A stretch of 64,000 nt of DNA from Adineta steineri (GCA_905250115.1 CAJNOI010000021.1:743233-807232); one strand, 5' to 3'. Positions 23,278 through 36,087 are shown, counted from the first letter of the stretch. Made by a program: numbers and translations. Notes: generated from the sequence alone by a model not told the origin.

Positions 23278-25531
23278 TTTTGATGGTGAAATGAATCATA
23301 AACTGTTGGTGAAAATCTTTTTGTTTATTTTGATTGAAAAATTAATAAAAATAAAAGCTGAAAATGAATAGTTGTTAATAATTAAATTAAGTGTGATTTA
23401 TTAATAATTATCTATTTTGATGTAATTTGTTAAAATAGATAAAATAAAAGTTTGATTTATTTGTTAATTTTGGTGTGATTGATTTAATATTGTATTGGGG
23501 TGGGTGCTGGCTTGATTTAAATAAAATATAAATGATTATAAGATGATTTATTCATAGAATTGATTTTGAGAAATTTAAAATAAAAACTGGTTGAAAGCTG
23601 AATGATGTAGAATATGATTATCTAAATCATACCAAAATAAAAAACAGATTTGATTTCATGATAAATTTAATATTACAGGAACAAAAATGATTATTATTGA
23701 ATAAGATTTTTATAGAGAAGAATCAAACAATTATTATAAAATTTAAGTAAAGAAAATCTCATTGAAATTAAATGAAAATTGTGTTTCTATGATCATTTTG
23801 GTATGTATATGCGTTTTTAATAAAATGGAGATAGTTGACAATTAAATATGAATTTAATTAAGAATTAAATGAGATTATTACAATTCTAATAAGTGAAAGT
23901 AAATACATAATAGAATAATTGTTTTTATACCTATAAGTGATTATTGCAATGTATTTTGCTCGGCTCTCAGATGACAAGTTTTTTCTTCTAATAAAATTTA
24001 ATTTCATTCATAGACTTTTCTCGAATCTGCTACTTTAACTCTAGTCATATTTAACTAAATTTTTAAATTGGATTCAATGTATTGTTTTCAAATTAACTCA
24101 TTCAGTCGTAATCGAATGACGTAGACATTTATGAAAAAGTAATCTGAATAAACATCAGAAAACATATTCAAACCGTTGACTTTTCTGAGTTTCTGTTTCA
24201 AGAATGCATAGTTGCTAAATTTAATAGACATTTTAAATTTAATTTAAATTGAAGTGAAGCTATAAGTATAGAAAATCCTTTTCAATTCTATTCAATTAAG
24301 TTGCTTAGCTTGGTCTTTAGGAAAGAGTTTACATAATAATACTATGTCGTACGGCATATGTTCTATCTTTGAATGGTTATCATAGATCATTCATCTGACG
24401 TCAAACTAGACATGAGTACAAAAGGCATCTTTTCTATTATTAATTACATCTACTTTATATAAAATTTCTTAAGTGGTTTTATATAAATTTATTATAATAT
24501 AAGTAATATTTGCATAGCTAATTCCATCACATTGAAAAAGTACTTTCAAAATAACAAGGATAGATGTAATCATCCCTTTTTCTATATGTCTATACCAAGT
24601 CGTTAGATAAATATATTTTTCTAATTGAGGTATTGCAAGCACTTATCTTCAAAAGAAACACTAAATAGCAGGGTTCAAGGCAACTTAATTAATGTTTTTT
24701 GAAAGATTTTTCATGCACATATAGAAATTACGATAAGATAGAAAATAAATAATTGAATTAGTTTTCGACCTCTTTCATTGTCTTTGATAAACTCTTTTAA
24801 TTTTATAAATGAGATAAAAATCTACAATACACCTCTACCAAACAGCACCAGAACATATGAAAAGATAAAATATTATTTCTTTCTACGTTTTCTATACTAT
24901 ATAAACTATAACAAAAGAAACGATGTGAGGATATATCTATCAATTTAAACAAATGAGTATTTATTTATGTTAAAAAATAGCTTACGTTGCTATTTAGAGG
25001 AAGAGCAAAGTATCCATTCGCTGCCTATTTTCTTTAATCTTCGGAGAATTTAGTAGTTGTCTTACTGTTAGTTTTAATGAAATAAGGAATAATGTTGCCC
25101 TACATCAAGACGAAAATACTTTATCATCGGATTCGATCAGGTATGTATAGTCACATTTTAAGTCTGTAGGAATACGTTCTACAGCTAATACATTTATTAA
25201 TAATCAAAGAAAACTAAAGTTCTAGCTGTAGTCCATTGCTCAGTCTTATTTAATTAAACTTCAATACTATGTTCTATTACTAAAAAATATTCTGATCGAT
25301 CTGGAAGAATATTTGCAAACTTCTCATTTTATCTAAGTTTTACAATTCATAGTAGCTCTAGTTAAAATACCTATAGTGTAGAGTACTATATCATTATACA
25401 TAACCGAACTAGGTTATACAATATTTTAATAATGTTGTTATCAGATAATATTGAAAAACTTACTAAACATAATATGTTAATCTGTTTTCTTTTGAATTAG
25501 ATTATTCTTAGCATATTACAAATATTATATA
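23278..25531. other. Intergenic, AT-rich
   Basis: About 2.25 kb without a supportable ORF, RNA gene or repeat. Confidence 0.5.
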
Positions 25532-26491
25532 ATGGTCGATATTGTACTGATCTTATCCATCGTTAAAATTATTTTATGCGGAATTGTTGCTCTTATTTCA
25601 TTGTTGTATTGTATTCCAATTATATTCCTACGTCGGTTTCATGATTCTCTCAATCTTCTTATATTGAATCTTTGTTTTGGTGCATTTTGTGATGCGGGTT
25701 TTTATGTAGGGTATTTTATTGTGTATCACTTTTATGTTCACCTTTTATGGGCGGAGCCACTCTGCAAATTTTTCTTCTACATGCTATTTTTTGTAGTTTC
25801 TGAAGTATCATATGCATTGATCACATTCAGTCTTAGTCGATACTGTACAATAATACATCATACAAAAAGATTTTTCAAAACAAAAACCTTTTTGGTATTA
25901 TGTTTGTTATGTCAACGTATCATTGAATGTTTATTATTAGTACCATTTGCATTATCTATGAAAGCGGTAAGAATCTTTTCAGTTACATATACAAGAAATA
26001 TCTTCATATTAAATACTAAGAATTTTTCAACATTGAAATATTTTGTTTACTTTTAGGATTGTATTTCTTCGCAATGGCCGTTTATATATTTGTTAGTTTC
26101 ACTCATATTACTACCAGCATTGATTACACTTTTGTTAAATCTTGCGATATTCAAACACGTCCATTCGTCATCTCGTCGAATTAAGCCTATCAAAAATGTG
26201 ACTACAATACCTGTGGTTAGTAGTCAAATTCCAAACCTAAGTCGGCGTGATATAAATTTATTGAGACAAACAATCATTATGTGGTGTGCATATGTTATTG
26301 GATGGGTTCCAATTTATGCTCTTACAGCTTTTGATTTTGACGGCAATGCGTCACCATTGATTTATTCACTCTTGGAGATATTGTGTATCGTCAGCCTGTT
26401 CGGCGCGATGGTAAATTTATTCTTATATAACAGTGAAGTTAAAATATGCATCAAAAATAAACTGATTGATATTTTCAAATTTATAAAATAA
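25532..26491 (+). CDS. Orphan 7TM receptor (rhodopsin-like GPCR), two exons
   Basis: Exons 25532..25966 and 26057..26491 join in phase 0 over a 90-nt intron (GTAAGA donor, TTTACTTTTAG acceptor), giving 289 residues. Seven hydrophobic segments can be counted, four in exon 1 and three in exon 2. TM2 holds LNLLILNLCFGAF. TM3 ends in SLSRYCTIIH, in the place of the DRY box. TM6 carries WCAYVIGWVP, and TM7 has NLFLYNSEVK instead of NPxxY. N- and C-termini are very short, so the ligand is probably small or peptide-like, but it is unknown. The stop codon overlaps an AATAAA, a likely polyadenylation signal. It is one of three receptors within 12 kb; they are not close copies of each other. Confidence 0.8.
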
Positions 26492-28195
26492 AGACTATTT
26501 TGTTGTTGTTTGTAATTATTGTAAACAAGTCATCTAGTCTTTATCGTTTTACCTAATAAATAATTAAATGAAGTATTTCAACATCATTTTCATACTCCTC
26601 GAAGTATTTCTCAAACAATTAATCCATCTACTTATCATTAGATAATTACTTAAACATCCACACGCTTTGTTTGTCATTCCGAAGATCTTGTATGTTTTTA
26701 TATGTTGGGAAATCGTAATGAAAAGTTGGTGCGAAATGTCTCTTTCCCTTTCTTATTTCTGATCAACAAAAGAAACTAGTAGAATTGATTGTTTTGATAC
26801 TTGTACTATTGAAACAATAGTATTTAATATTTTTTTTCCATTTATATCATATCATTTATTGATAAATGTATTTAACAAATAATGAAAATTGATTTATTTG
26901 AGTTTTCCATCGTAAAATTTTAGATTTGATCGTTCAAATAAGATATGTGATGATATAATGTCACTTTTCAGTTATATAAGTATCAATAAGATATACTATA
27001 TATATATTGCTGATGCCACAATATCTATATAACGATATCTTTTGAATAATTTATGAATGAGATCAATAAGAAAGTTATTTCGGCTCTGCAATATGTGTCT
27101 TGGTGTGCGATATATGTAATATTCAACGATACAGTCGTCAATTCCTTTACTTATATTTGGATTGTTAATTCTGTGTATAGGTTGGATTCTTTGAGTTTTA
27201 TGGATCGCGTGCGACTCTTAAACTTGTTTTGATGAGTTCAGAATTCACAGAACTTGAACAATGCTCATTATCGATTTTCATTTCAAAGTATCGTATTGAA
27301 GTTATAATTTAGTAAACTGAGTATTCTACTATTGACTATATGGTCAAAAATAAATATATATTTTTTTAGCGAGTATTTTCGTTTTGATCATATTCAATGT
27401 TAAAAATAACTTCAACACAACATGTATAGCCTTACATTGCAAGATCTTGTTTATGATGGATACAAAATATTTTTTTTTGAAGGACAAGGTACAAGGACAT
27501 CATTAAATGATTCTAATAAAAGACATAGACAGAGATGAGGAGATAAACAAACTATATGCAACTAATGATAATTAAAGGCATTCTAAAAATGTGTATTCTT
27601 GATTAAAGGAAGTAAAAATCTCATATATTTTCATGTACTGATTAAAACTATTCATATTAATTTGTCATCAAATAACGTGACTAAGTGAGAAAGTATCATT
27701 ATTGCATAGAAGACTAAATAAGAAGAAAAAACTCATTATACTGTTTTAATAAAAATAGATTGCCCTCATTAAACTGCTGTTTACGGGTTTATTTATTTAT
27801 TAAAAACGAATTTAACATTATTTATAATATCAATCAATACTCCTATAATTATAACACTTTTTTGCTTTAATCAAACTAAATATTGTACCAAAAAAGTTCA
27901 TTTTTGAATAGTATTATTTCTACTAAATGACATAGATGAAACGTTATTCTTGACACGTGATCAGGAAGTATAGATATAATTAGATTAGTTATTTTAAATA
28001 TAGAATGACTTGAAATTTGCTCACGGCAAAGATACTAAACGGTATTCATATATGTTTATTCTTGAATTGAGTATAAGAGAAACGAAAGACATTTTTTTCT
28101 CAACAATACAGAAACACGATATAAAATACACAACATCAATAACTAATACTCGCGAGAATAAATATAAATGTATATAATATCGTTAGTGAGATTAT
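26492..28195. other. Intergenic, AT-rich
   Basis: 1.7 kb between two convergently transcribed receptor genes. I see nothing beyond A/T-rich low complexity and a short TATATA run near 27000. Confidence 0.5.
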
Positions 28196-29194
28196 TTATT
28201 CAATAATATTATTAGGCCTTGAGGGAAGTGTACCTGCTAGAGTACCAGTTATAGGTACTAAACGACTAGGTCGAAATTTTTTCAAAATAATACTTCTTAA
28301 TTGTGGTGTAAAAATAGCCATTGATATGCATAATCCAATCATAGAAAAACTAATAAAAAGCCATTCAATACGAGCAAAAAAGGTATATTCTTGTTTTGTT
28401 ATAAATAACATTATTAAAAGAACTATACGTGGTATTTGAAGAGCGATTAATAAGGCAACAGTTATGAGAATACGTCGAATAACGACAAGATCACGTTGTT
28501 GACGTTGTTTAACTATTAATGTTTGAGTATTCATTTGTCGATAAATATATATTGTAATATACATGTAAATAAATAACAATAACAAAAGTGGAGTTCCATA
28601 ACCTAATGATAAAAGCCAAACAATACCACGGATATTTTTATTTGCTACATTACAATAGTAATCGCTTGACAAATAAACAATATCATGCCACAGAAGAATT
28701 GGACATAATAAAAGACAAACTAGAATAAATTCAATAGGAGGTATAACAATATATAACCAAAAATATTGAAGCCATTTAATATTTGAATATACAATACGAC
28801 ATAGACGAAAAAATGCCTAAACATAGAAGAAATTGCATGATAATATATACATATTTTCATCGATACTTACTTGATTTGCAAAACTCCAATACACCATACT
28901 AAGAAAAATGGCAGCAAAATATCCCATTAATAAACACCACGGTGAATTGAAGTCTTGAGCATATAACTGTCCTAATATTGCTTGAATATTAAATGACATT
29001 AATATTATTGTATACAAGAAAATCAACGTGTAGATATTAGCACATAAAATAATAGTTATTCTATCATCCTTTTTCATACGATTATGTCGAAGATAGTATA
29101 AAATACCAGTTAAAATAATCAATGAAATTCCACATGTGAATATATTGATACAAAGTGTAACTGAATTGAGTGTAAAACCAATATTGTTAACCAT
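28196..29194 (-). CDS. Orphan 7TM receptor (rhodopsin-like GPCR), two exons
   Basis: Exons 28871..29194 and 28196..28816 join in phase 0 across a 54-nt intron (GTAAGT donor, TATGTTTAG acceptor), giving 314 residues. The splice restores TM3 and the DRY-like motif (YWSFANQ-AFFRLCRIVY), which is lost if either ORF is read alone. TM1 is near residues 13-35. TM5 is YGTPLLLLLFIYMYITIYIY, followed by a basic third loop (VKQRQQRDLVVIRR). The end of TM7 has no NPxxY. The ligand is unknown. This belongs to the kind of expanded receptor families seen in rotifers. Confidence 0.8.
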
Positions 29195-29816
29195 GATTCT
29201 TGTTTGAAAAGAATGATATGTAGTATTATATCAATAGGTTTTTTATACACAAATTAGAATAGACTTAAATCAACAAGATTGAAATAATTAAGATTATATA
29301 TATAAAGAATTGCTTCTGCTTGAGATAGAATCTAGAGTGTTCTTTTAATCTTTTCTGCGTATATTTTTCTCAAAATGTAAATGAGTTTAATGATGTTGCT
29401 CAGAAAAGAAAATTTTTCAGATAAGGACATTTTTAAAAGAAAGAATGAAAAAGTTTATCTTGTCAAAATCTTCAACATAATGAAAGACCTGAGATTTTCT
29501 ATGTTTTCTTGCTGTTCACTAATTGCAGAAAGTCATCGACATGCTATTCAAAGAATCACGTTTTTATTTAATTATCCAAATTCATCATGAATATATGAGT
29601 TAAATTTAGTTAGTCTGTACTTGTAACCTGAAGAAAACAGTCAGTTATGTCTGGGCATCGAAAAAAGATCGTTAGTGGTTAAATAATTATAGAGAACACA
29701 TGATAAAAAGAAAAATTATTGCATCGCATTTGAGAATATTCATATACTTTCAAGATGATCATTCGAAAGTAAAGTCCTTTATAATTAAAAAGATATTTTA
29801 ATGAAAAACATATAAC
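29195..29816. other. Intergenic
   Basis: 622 bp of AT-rich sequence. A 69-codon ORF at 29381 has no domain and I do not support it. Confidence 0.5.
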
Positions 29817-32800
29817 TTATAGTGCGGTATTGGTGAATTCTGTCAGTAGTTTGTTTTTAAGCGAAGATATTTTTACTATAGATTCGTGTGTTTTCATTTT
29901 TGATTGACGACTAGTTTTAATACATTCGATTTGTTGACGAACATCTGGCATCGATTCCAGTTCATGTATTAACTGATCGATTTGGTTCAATGGAAGTTGT
30001 TCATTTGAATCAATCAGTTTCTTATTATTCTTTTGACGTATTAATGGTATTTCACGTAGCATTTTATTGACTTCTTTATTCAGATTTGATTTTCTATGAC
30101 CAGCATTCAAAATCTGTCGTTCTTCTTCCAAAAATCGTTCAAGTATACAAGCAAATGGATCAATGAAATTTGATAGTCCTTTTTGTTGTAAAAAGTGACT
30201 AAGCCTATCACAACTATATAGAAGATCATAAAATCTATTCTTTAAATCATCGGTCGAATCTTTGATCTTTTCAGCAACAGATACATATTGTACGGTGTAT
30301 TCAATTAAAAAGTGTTTTCTGCCAACAAGACAAAGACATCGCTCATTAGTACCGTCGTTGAGAGGTTCATAATAAACTATCCGAAATAAACCCACTTGCA
30401 CAACTCTAGATTTTGCACAATTCGTACATTTTTCATTAGTATCAGCCTTTGACTTTAGTACCATTTGTTCAGTAACTATTGCTGCTTCACGTAACTTCCA
30501 ATTGTACAATATCAAATGTAATGTTTCCATCAAAGGACGAGCAATCATCAAAATTTCTAAAGCACATTTTCTTGGTGATTGCCAGCGATGTAGAAGATAT
30601 AATTCTCGTGTTTGAATAAAAGTAAGTAAGCGTTTGGATTCAACTACCGATGCCGACCAACTTTTAATACATTCTTGTGTTTGAAATTCATCGAAAGTAA
30701 CTGCACATTTTCTAGCCGCTAAGTATCGAAATGATTCACTATCAAAACAAAATGTATTTTGTTTTTGAAATGGAACATCATTAACATTTTCTTGTTTAAG
30801 CATTTTACGAAGTAATGAGCTAGTATTTCCAGGAGCAAAAAATGTTGATCTTGCATTTGTAAAACAAAAGATGATATTATTATATCCAATAGGTGTTAAA
30901 TATGTTAATAGTTGATGAATACATGAACGAAAAAAGATATTTAAACGAGATGTATTTGGTTTAAGTAATAAACAGATAGCATTCAAATGTGATAAACTAT
31001 TTACATATGTTAAAATATGATCAATATTTTTGTCATCTTGTTCAATACCGCGAGTATCACCCATACCGGGTGTATCAATAAAACGTAAATGGATTTTATC
31101 ATTTAATTGAAATAAATACGATTTACATTGTTGTGTAACTGATTGTCCTTGTTGTTCATAATTTTCATTTGCATCAATATCACCAAATTTGATAGTTACT
31201 TCATCAAATTGATCACCAACTGTGGTAACAAATGAGACTGGAATGAGAACAATAGGTTCACTTTGTTCAGCCTGTTCAAGAGTATCAAAGATGAGATAAT
31301 TAACAAATGCATTAATAAATGTTGATTTTCCAACTCCTGTTTCACCCAAAAGCAATACATTAATTTCAGGTGTTGATGGTGGTGATATCGATTTGTCTAT
31401 ATCTGAAGAATTATTATGTGGAGCTTGTGAAGATGAATCCATTGGTATTGTTATTGTTATAAAATCTTCTAAATCATATTGACATTCCGTAAAATCTACA
31501 TAAACTGAGATAGTTTTTTGTGTTGCTTGTTGTCTCTTTGAAATAAATTGTTGATATATTTGTTTCCATAATTTTGGGTCGATATCTTTCAATCGATCAT
31601 TTGAATAGAAAAAAATTACGTCATTATTTTTATTCAAGAAATGACGACGAAGTATTTTTTCAATATCCTTCAAGTTTGTTGATACTTTATTATGATAACG
31701 AAGATCTAATATATTGATATATTGAATATCATCATCATTTGATTGTTTAATTAAAGCTGCTTTTTTTGTTAATTGTTGAAGTTCGGCATTAAACTTCTCA
31801 ATTTCGTCCTTGCTTAATGATACATATTCTTTATCTGATAATACATTAGCGATTACCACTGAGTGATTATGGCCTCGTCGTATGTTCTTAAGTAGTTCTT
31901 GAAATTTTTCTCGTAACTTTTTATATGTGCTAGACCACAGATGTAGATGCTGCTGAATATCTTTCAATGCCTCCTCTAACGTTGGATTTAGGAATTTCTC
32001 AGGAAGGTTTTCTAACGATTGCTCATAGTATTTCTCAAAACTATCTAAATATATGAATATTGAACTCATTTTTTTAATATCATTATTAATCTCATCAAAT
32101 CGATAAGACAGTTCTGGAAAATCTTTGCTATTATAAAGGTATCTTAAAGAATGCATCCTATACTTAAGTGGATGATGAAAATTTTCATGTTTCTGCCATT
32201 GTTGTATTGTAGTGAGAATAGTCGAGAATGGCATCTTTACATCATTACCAATGCACGTTTCAGAACCATATATATTAATATTGATTAACTCTTCAATATG
32301 TTGTTTATCCCTATTAGTCAAAGTTGAATCTTGTGCATCATTTTTCAACCATTTAGAAATATTCGATAATAATCGATCGACCGTATCGGAAGATAAATGC
32401 TCTGGAATTGGTATGACACATAAAATTTCAAAACCCCATATAATATGTGTGATCATATGTGTAGCATTAGTTGAAACGGATGGTGTTGAAATAAGTCGAT
32501 GTAATTTTCCTCGCTCAATATTTAATATTTCTTCTTTACTTTTGTAGGAATAATAAAGAAAACGAGTATTTTTATCGATAGTTTGTTTGCAAGTGATTAG
32601 AGAACTGACTCCTGATGTTTTAACCATTCCAAAAAGAATACTAAGTTGAAGAGCATTATCGAAGTCCATCTTTTTCAAATAATCAATCATGTCAAGAGAC
32701 TCATCACCAGCGAATACAGCACATTCAGAAAGTTTTAATGATTGAGTTTTAGACGATTGAATAGAATAGGCATTGATTAAATTATCAGTTGAAACATCAT

Positions 32801-32867
32801 ATAATGAGCCTAGTCGACCACCAACATCGATAGCTTTTCGTTCAATTAAGTCTGAATCTGACGTCAT
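29817..32867 (-). CDS. SNTX-like N-terminal module fused to AIG1-like GTPase
   Basis: One long coding exon of 1016 residues. I start at the ATG at 32867. The ORF stays open to 32975, but a GTAAGT donor (32945) and a TTTTATTGTAG acceptor (32869) just before the ATG mark a 77-nt 5'UTR intron. Residues 1 to about 180 (IDVGGRLGSLYDVSTDNLI, then MITHIIWGFEILCV) resemble the N-terminal module shared by stonustoxin-type proteins and many non-toxin animal proteins; similarity does not imply toxicity. A helical region and a thioredoxin-like stretch (about 400-490) follow. The G domain has P-loop GETGVGKS near residue 505 and DTPGMGDTRG about 90 residues later. The C-terminal part keeps only part of the Cys motif (KCTNC, then CLCLVGRKH). 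It is head-to-tail with the paralogue at 33486..35987. Confidence 0.78.
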   Translation of the reverse strand: MTSDSDLIERKAIDVGGRLGSLYDVSTDNLINAYSIQSSKTQSLKLSECAVFAGDESLDMIDYLKKMDFDNALQLSILFGMVKTSGVSSLITCKQTIDKNTRFLYYSYKSKEEILNIERGKLHRLISTPSVSTNATHMITHIIWGFEILCVIPIPEHLSSDTVDRLLSNISKWLKNDAQDSTLTNRDKQHIEELININIYGSETCIGNDVKMPFSTILTTIQQWQKHENFHHPLKYRMHSLRYLYNSKDFPELSYRFDEINNDIKKMSSIFIYLDSFEKYYEQSLENLPEKFLNPTLEEALKDIQQHLHLWSSTYKKLREKFQELLKNIRRGHNHSVVIANVLSDKEYVSLSKDEIEKFNAELQQLTKKAALIKQSNDDDIQYINILDLRYHNKVSTNLKDIEKILRRHFLNKNNDVIFFYSNDRLKDIDPKLWKQIYQQFISKRQQATQKTISVYVDFTECQYDLEDFITITIPMDSSSQAPHNNSSDIDKSISPPSTPEINVLLLGETGVGKSTFINAFVNYLIFDTLEQAEQSEPIVLIPVSFVTTVGDQFDEVTIKFGDIDANENYEQQGQSVTQQCKSYLFQLNDKIHLRFIDTPGMGDTRGIEQDDKNIDHILTYVNSLSHLNAICLLLKPNTSRLNIFFRSCIHQLLTYLTPIGYNNIIFCFTNARSTFFAPGNTSSLLRKMLKQENVNDVPFQKQNTFCFDSESFRYLAARKCAVTFDEFQTQECIKSWSASVVESKRLLTFIQTRELYLLHRWQSPRKCALEILMIARPLMETLHLILYNWKLREAAIVTEQMVLKSKADTNEKCTNCAKSRVVQVGLFRIVYYEPLNDGTNERCLCLVGRKHFLIEYTVQYVSVAEKIKDSTDDLKNRFYDLLYSCDRLSHFLQQKGLSNFIDPFACILERFLEEERQILNAGHRKSNLNKEVNKMLREIPLIRQKNNKKLIDSNEQLPLNQIDQLIHELESMPDVRQQIECIKTSRQSKMKTHESIVKISSLKNKLLTEFTNTAL

Positions 32868-33485
32868 TCTACAATAAAATTGTAGAATTAATGATAACAT
32901 AATCATCCTATTCTTCTTCAAATAAAACGAAAAATCTCTACTTACATTTATTATTAATTGTCTTTTATAATACAACGCACTGTTTTTGGTTTATTCGAAA
33001 AATGAATGTCTACCGTATTTCTAGATGAAAAGAATAAGAAGAAAAAATGTTTTGTCAATAATGGTGAAAAAGCCAAATTTGTTCTCTTTTTCTTTTATGT
33101 TGATTCATCACGCTCATGTTATAATATAAAATAACCAGAGATTTTGAAATTCTTTCACATTTATACTCATACAATTTTACTGGAGAAAACATTCATTTTT
33201 TTCAGCAAAACAAAATATCTATGATAGCACAGTAAATAAAATATCAACTACAGTTCTTTACTTTATCTGTTTCAACATAACGACAACATAAGATAACCAC
33301 ACATGTGTGTTTTTTTTTCTTCACTTCCGAAACAAAAGAAAAAAAAAACGTGCCAACAAATTTTTGTATTGAATGAATGTAACAGACATATTTTACCTTC
33401 GAAAAATGAATCTCAATATTACAATTCTCTAAAAAAATATTTTATTTCTTTTCAACATGATTCATACAATATATCTTCGGTAAAA
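32868..33485. other. Spacer between tandem GTPase genes
   Basis: 618 bp holding the 5'UTR intron (32869..32945) and probable promoter of the gene at 29817..32867. Otherwise AT-rich with no gene. Confidence 0.5.
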
Positions 33486-35987
33486 TTAAAATGTTACTTG
33501 TTTTTCTGATTCATTTATATATTGTTCCTGTGCTTGTTTGATAACACTCATTTGTTCATTAACCGTACTATCTTTACTAATATTTTTTATTTGTTTGTAT
33601 ACTTCTGGTAGTGTTATATGCTTTCGACTTGACAATGAATCAGACCAAACTTTTTCGTATTCTTCTCGAAATTGTTTGAGTTGGTTGTACAAATATATAT
33701 TGGTACCATTTTGTTTATTTTTCAAACAAATACGTTTTTCTTCAGCAATTATTCGATTAATAGCATCAAGGATTGGATCTGATGTTTTCGGAATAAGTAC
33801 AATATACCTGAAAAATTCTGCAAATTTTATAGTCGATTGCCAAAGTTCATCCAAACTATCTTTTGTTTCATCAAAAGATGGTTTTTTCTTATCATCCCAA
33901 GTTTTATATTCAAGTACATAGCGTAGTTTTGTATGTTTTGAAATATCACATTCACATGTATCACATTTCTCTGAAAGACGATGTAATACATCAAATAAAA
34001 TCCAAAATTCACAATGAAGTACAGGAAAACGTTCACATTGTAGACAAATAGTTGCAGTTTTAGGAGTCGGTTTTGGATGTAACTGTATTAATGATTTTGA
34101 TGGATCTTTTTGTAATAATACAGCATTTCGTATATTATTTCTTATTGTTTCTAATGTTGGACGAATCATTTGATTAATTAGATAATATGCATGTTCAGCA
34201 GATTGCCAATCACTTTCTGTATAGGGTTTAAGATTATTGGATATATAATCAAGAAGACGAACTGTTTCATCGACTGATTTCATCCAACTACGTTTATATT
34301 CTTCTCTTTGATAATCATCAAATTTAACTTTTTTTTTAAGACCAATTAAATATCTCAATGCTTCATTATCAAAACAGAATGTATTTGCTTTCTTCAATGA
34401 AATATTCTTGATATGATGTGATGCAAGCATCTTTTTCATTACAGGTCCAGTATTACCAGGTGCAAAAAATGTTGCGCGTGTATTTGTAAAACAAAAGATA
34501 ATATTATTACGAATATTTTCACCTAAATATCCTACCAATCGAGTAAAATATGAACGAAATACAATATTTAATCTTGATTCATTTGGCTTGAGAAAAATAC
34601 AAACAGCATTTAAATGTGATAGATTAGTAATAAATGATAGAATATGTTGAAGATTAACATCATCTTGATTAAATCCACGAGTATCACCCATTCCAGGTGT
34701 ATCAATGAATCGAATTTTTGTTCGTTTACCAATAGGAAAAATATATGATCTACATTGTTGAGTAAATGATTGTCCTGGATGAAAATGATCTTCATTGAGA
34801 TCTAGATCTCCGTATTGAATATGACGTTCATTAAATTCATCACCAACAGTGAGAGTAAATGCAACAGGTATTAAAGCTATAGGTTGACCATTCCGAGCTT
34901 TTTCGATAGTATCAAACTGAAAATAGTTCATAATGGCATTGATAAATGTTGATTTTCCAACACCACATTCACCTAAAAGAAGTATGTTAATATACCTATC
35001 GCTCGTTAGTTTTGATTCATTCAGAGTTAATCTATCGTATAATGATTCTACAGCACTGAAAGTTTGATCTTCCCATATACTTTTTTGTCGTATAACGATA
35101 CTTTCCAATGATAAAGTTTTTGCTTGTGGTAAATAATATGAACAAAATGTAAAATCAGCATAAACTAAAGTGTTAGTTTTCTGTTCATCGATTGATTGTT
35201 TAAGAAGATTATTCCATAGTGTTGAAGGTTGTTTTTCTACTTTATCATCACAGCAAAAAATACGTTTTTGCTTGCCTCTGGTCAATAGTTTTTTCTCAAT
35301 TCTTTGTTGATTAATATCGTCATCTGCAATAATATCTTTGACATTCCAATATACGATATCTTGTTCATTTAAACTATCGATTAGTTCTACTTTCTCGATA
35401 AGTAAATCAAGTAGTTCAGCAGCATCACGAGTCTTTTGCAATAATATTTTATCATCAGTTTCGACTAATGGTTCGGTTATTGTCTTCTGATCTATATCTC
35501 CGCGACGAATTTTTGAAATCCATCCAAACATTCTAATCATTCTCGTTTTAAATAATTCTTCTGTATTTGTTGGTTGTTGTTGAATTTCTGCATATTCATC
35601 TTTGAAATATTTTAATATTGACTCTTCCGTTATCGGATTGACAGGTACTTTTAATTTTTTTCGAAAGTAAAACAATTCATATAAATATCGATACATAGTT
35701 GGTTGATTCAATTGAATATAATTAGATTTCTCAGGTGGATATGATGGGCAAAGTGTTGTTATCGGTCGAAGAGTATACTCTAATGGAGGATGTTGAGGAA
35801 TATTGGATTGTATATTAATTATTTTTTGACAAACTTGAGCTAATTTTGTTGAGTTTGCAATATCAGATACATTAGAAAAAACTTTCATATTACTAAATTG
35901 ACGAAATAAATCATTATCTGCGTCAATATTAAAACTATGTGTAGTTAATTGTTTTCGTATGGTGCCAAGTAGATCATCAAGATCAGA
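33486..35987 (-). CDS. AIG1-like GTPase, paralogue of the preceding gene, 5' end lost in gap
   Basis: The reading frame is open from the stop at 33486 to the N gap at 35988, so at least 834 residues are encoded and the true start is missing. The ATG at 35888 is internal. The visible N-terminal part is helical and then runs into a short segment like that before the G domain of the neighbour (VYADFTFCSYYL here, VYVDFTECQYDL there). The P-loop is GECGVGKS, with Cys where the other two have Thr; DTPGMGDTRG and FCFTNTRATFFAPGNT follow. The C-terminal Cys motif is complete: CLQC, then HRLSEKCDTCECDISKH. Gene order and similarity point to a tandem duplication. An SNTX-like N-terminus may lie in or beyond the gap. 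Confidence 0.78.
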   Translation of the reverse strand, partial: SDLDDLLGTIRKQLTTHSFNIDADNDLFRQFSNMKVFSNVSDIANSTKLAQVCQKIINIQSNIPQHPPLEYTLRPITTLCPSYPPEKSNYIQLNQPTMYRYLYELFYFRKKLKVPVNPITEESILKYFKDEYAEIQQQPTNTEELFKTRMIRMFGWISKIRRGDIDQKTITEPLVETDDKILLQKTRDAAELLDLLIEKVELIDSLNEQDIVYWNVKDIIADDDINQQRIEKKLLTRGKQKRIFCCDDKVEKQPSTLWNNLLKQSIDEQKTNTLVYADFTFCSYYLPQAKTLSLESIVIRQKSIWEDQTFSAVESLYDRLTLNESKLTSDRYINILLLGECGVGKSTFINAIMNYFQFDTIEKARNGQPIALIPVAFTLTVGDEFNERHIQYGDLDLNEDHFHPGQSFTQQCRSYIFPIGKRTKIRFIDTPGMGDTRGFNQDDVNLQHILSFITNLSHLNAVCIFLKPNESRLNIVFRSYFTRLVGYLGENIRNNIIFCFTNTRATFFAPGNTGPVMKKMLASHHIKNISLKKANTFCFDNEALRYLIGLKKKVKFDDYQREEYKRSWMKSVDETVRLLDYISNNLKPYTESDWQSAEHAYYLINQMIRPTLETIRNNIRNAVLLQKDPSKSLIQLHPKPTPKTATICLQCERFPVLHCEFWILFDVLHRLSEKCDTCECDISKHTKLRYVLEYKTWDDKKKPSFDETKDSLDELWQSTIKFAEFFRYIVLIPKTSDPILDAINRIIAEEKRICLKNKQNGTNIYLYNQLKQFREEYEKVWSDSLSSRKHITLPEVYKQIKNISKDSTVNEQMSVIKQAQEQYINESEKQVTF

Positions 35988-36087
35988 NNNNNNNNNNNNN
36001 NNNNNNNNNNNNNNNNNNNNNNNNNNNNNNNNNNNNNNNNNNNNNNNNNNNNNNNNNNNNNNNNNNNNNNNNNNNNNNNNNNNNNNN
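35988..36087. other. Assembly gap (100 N)
   Basis: Exactly 100 Ns, the usual scaffold placeholder; the real size is unknown. It truncates the GTPase gene at 33486. Confidence 0.98.
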
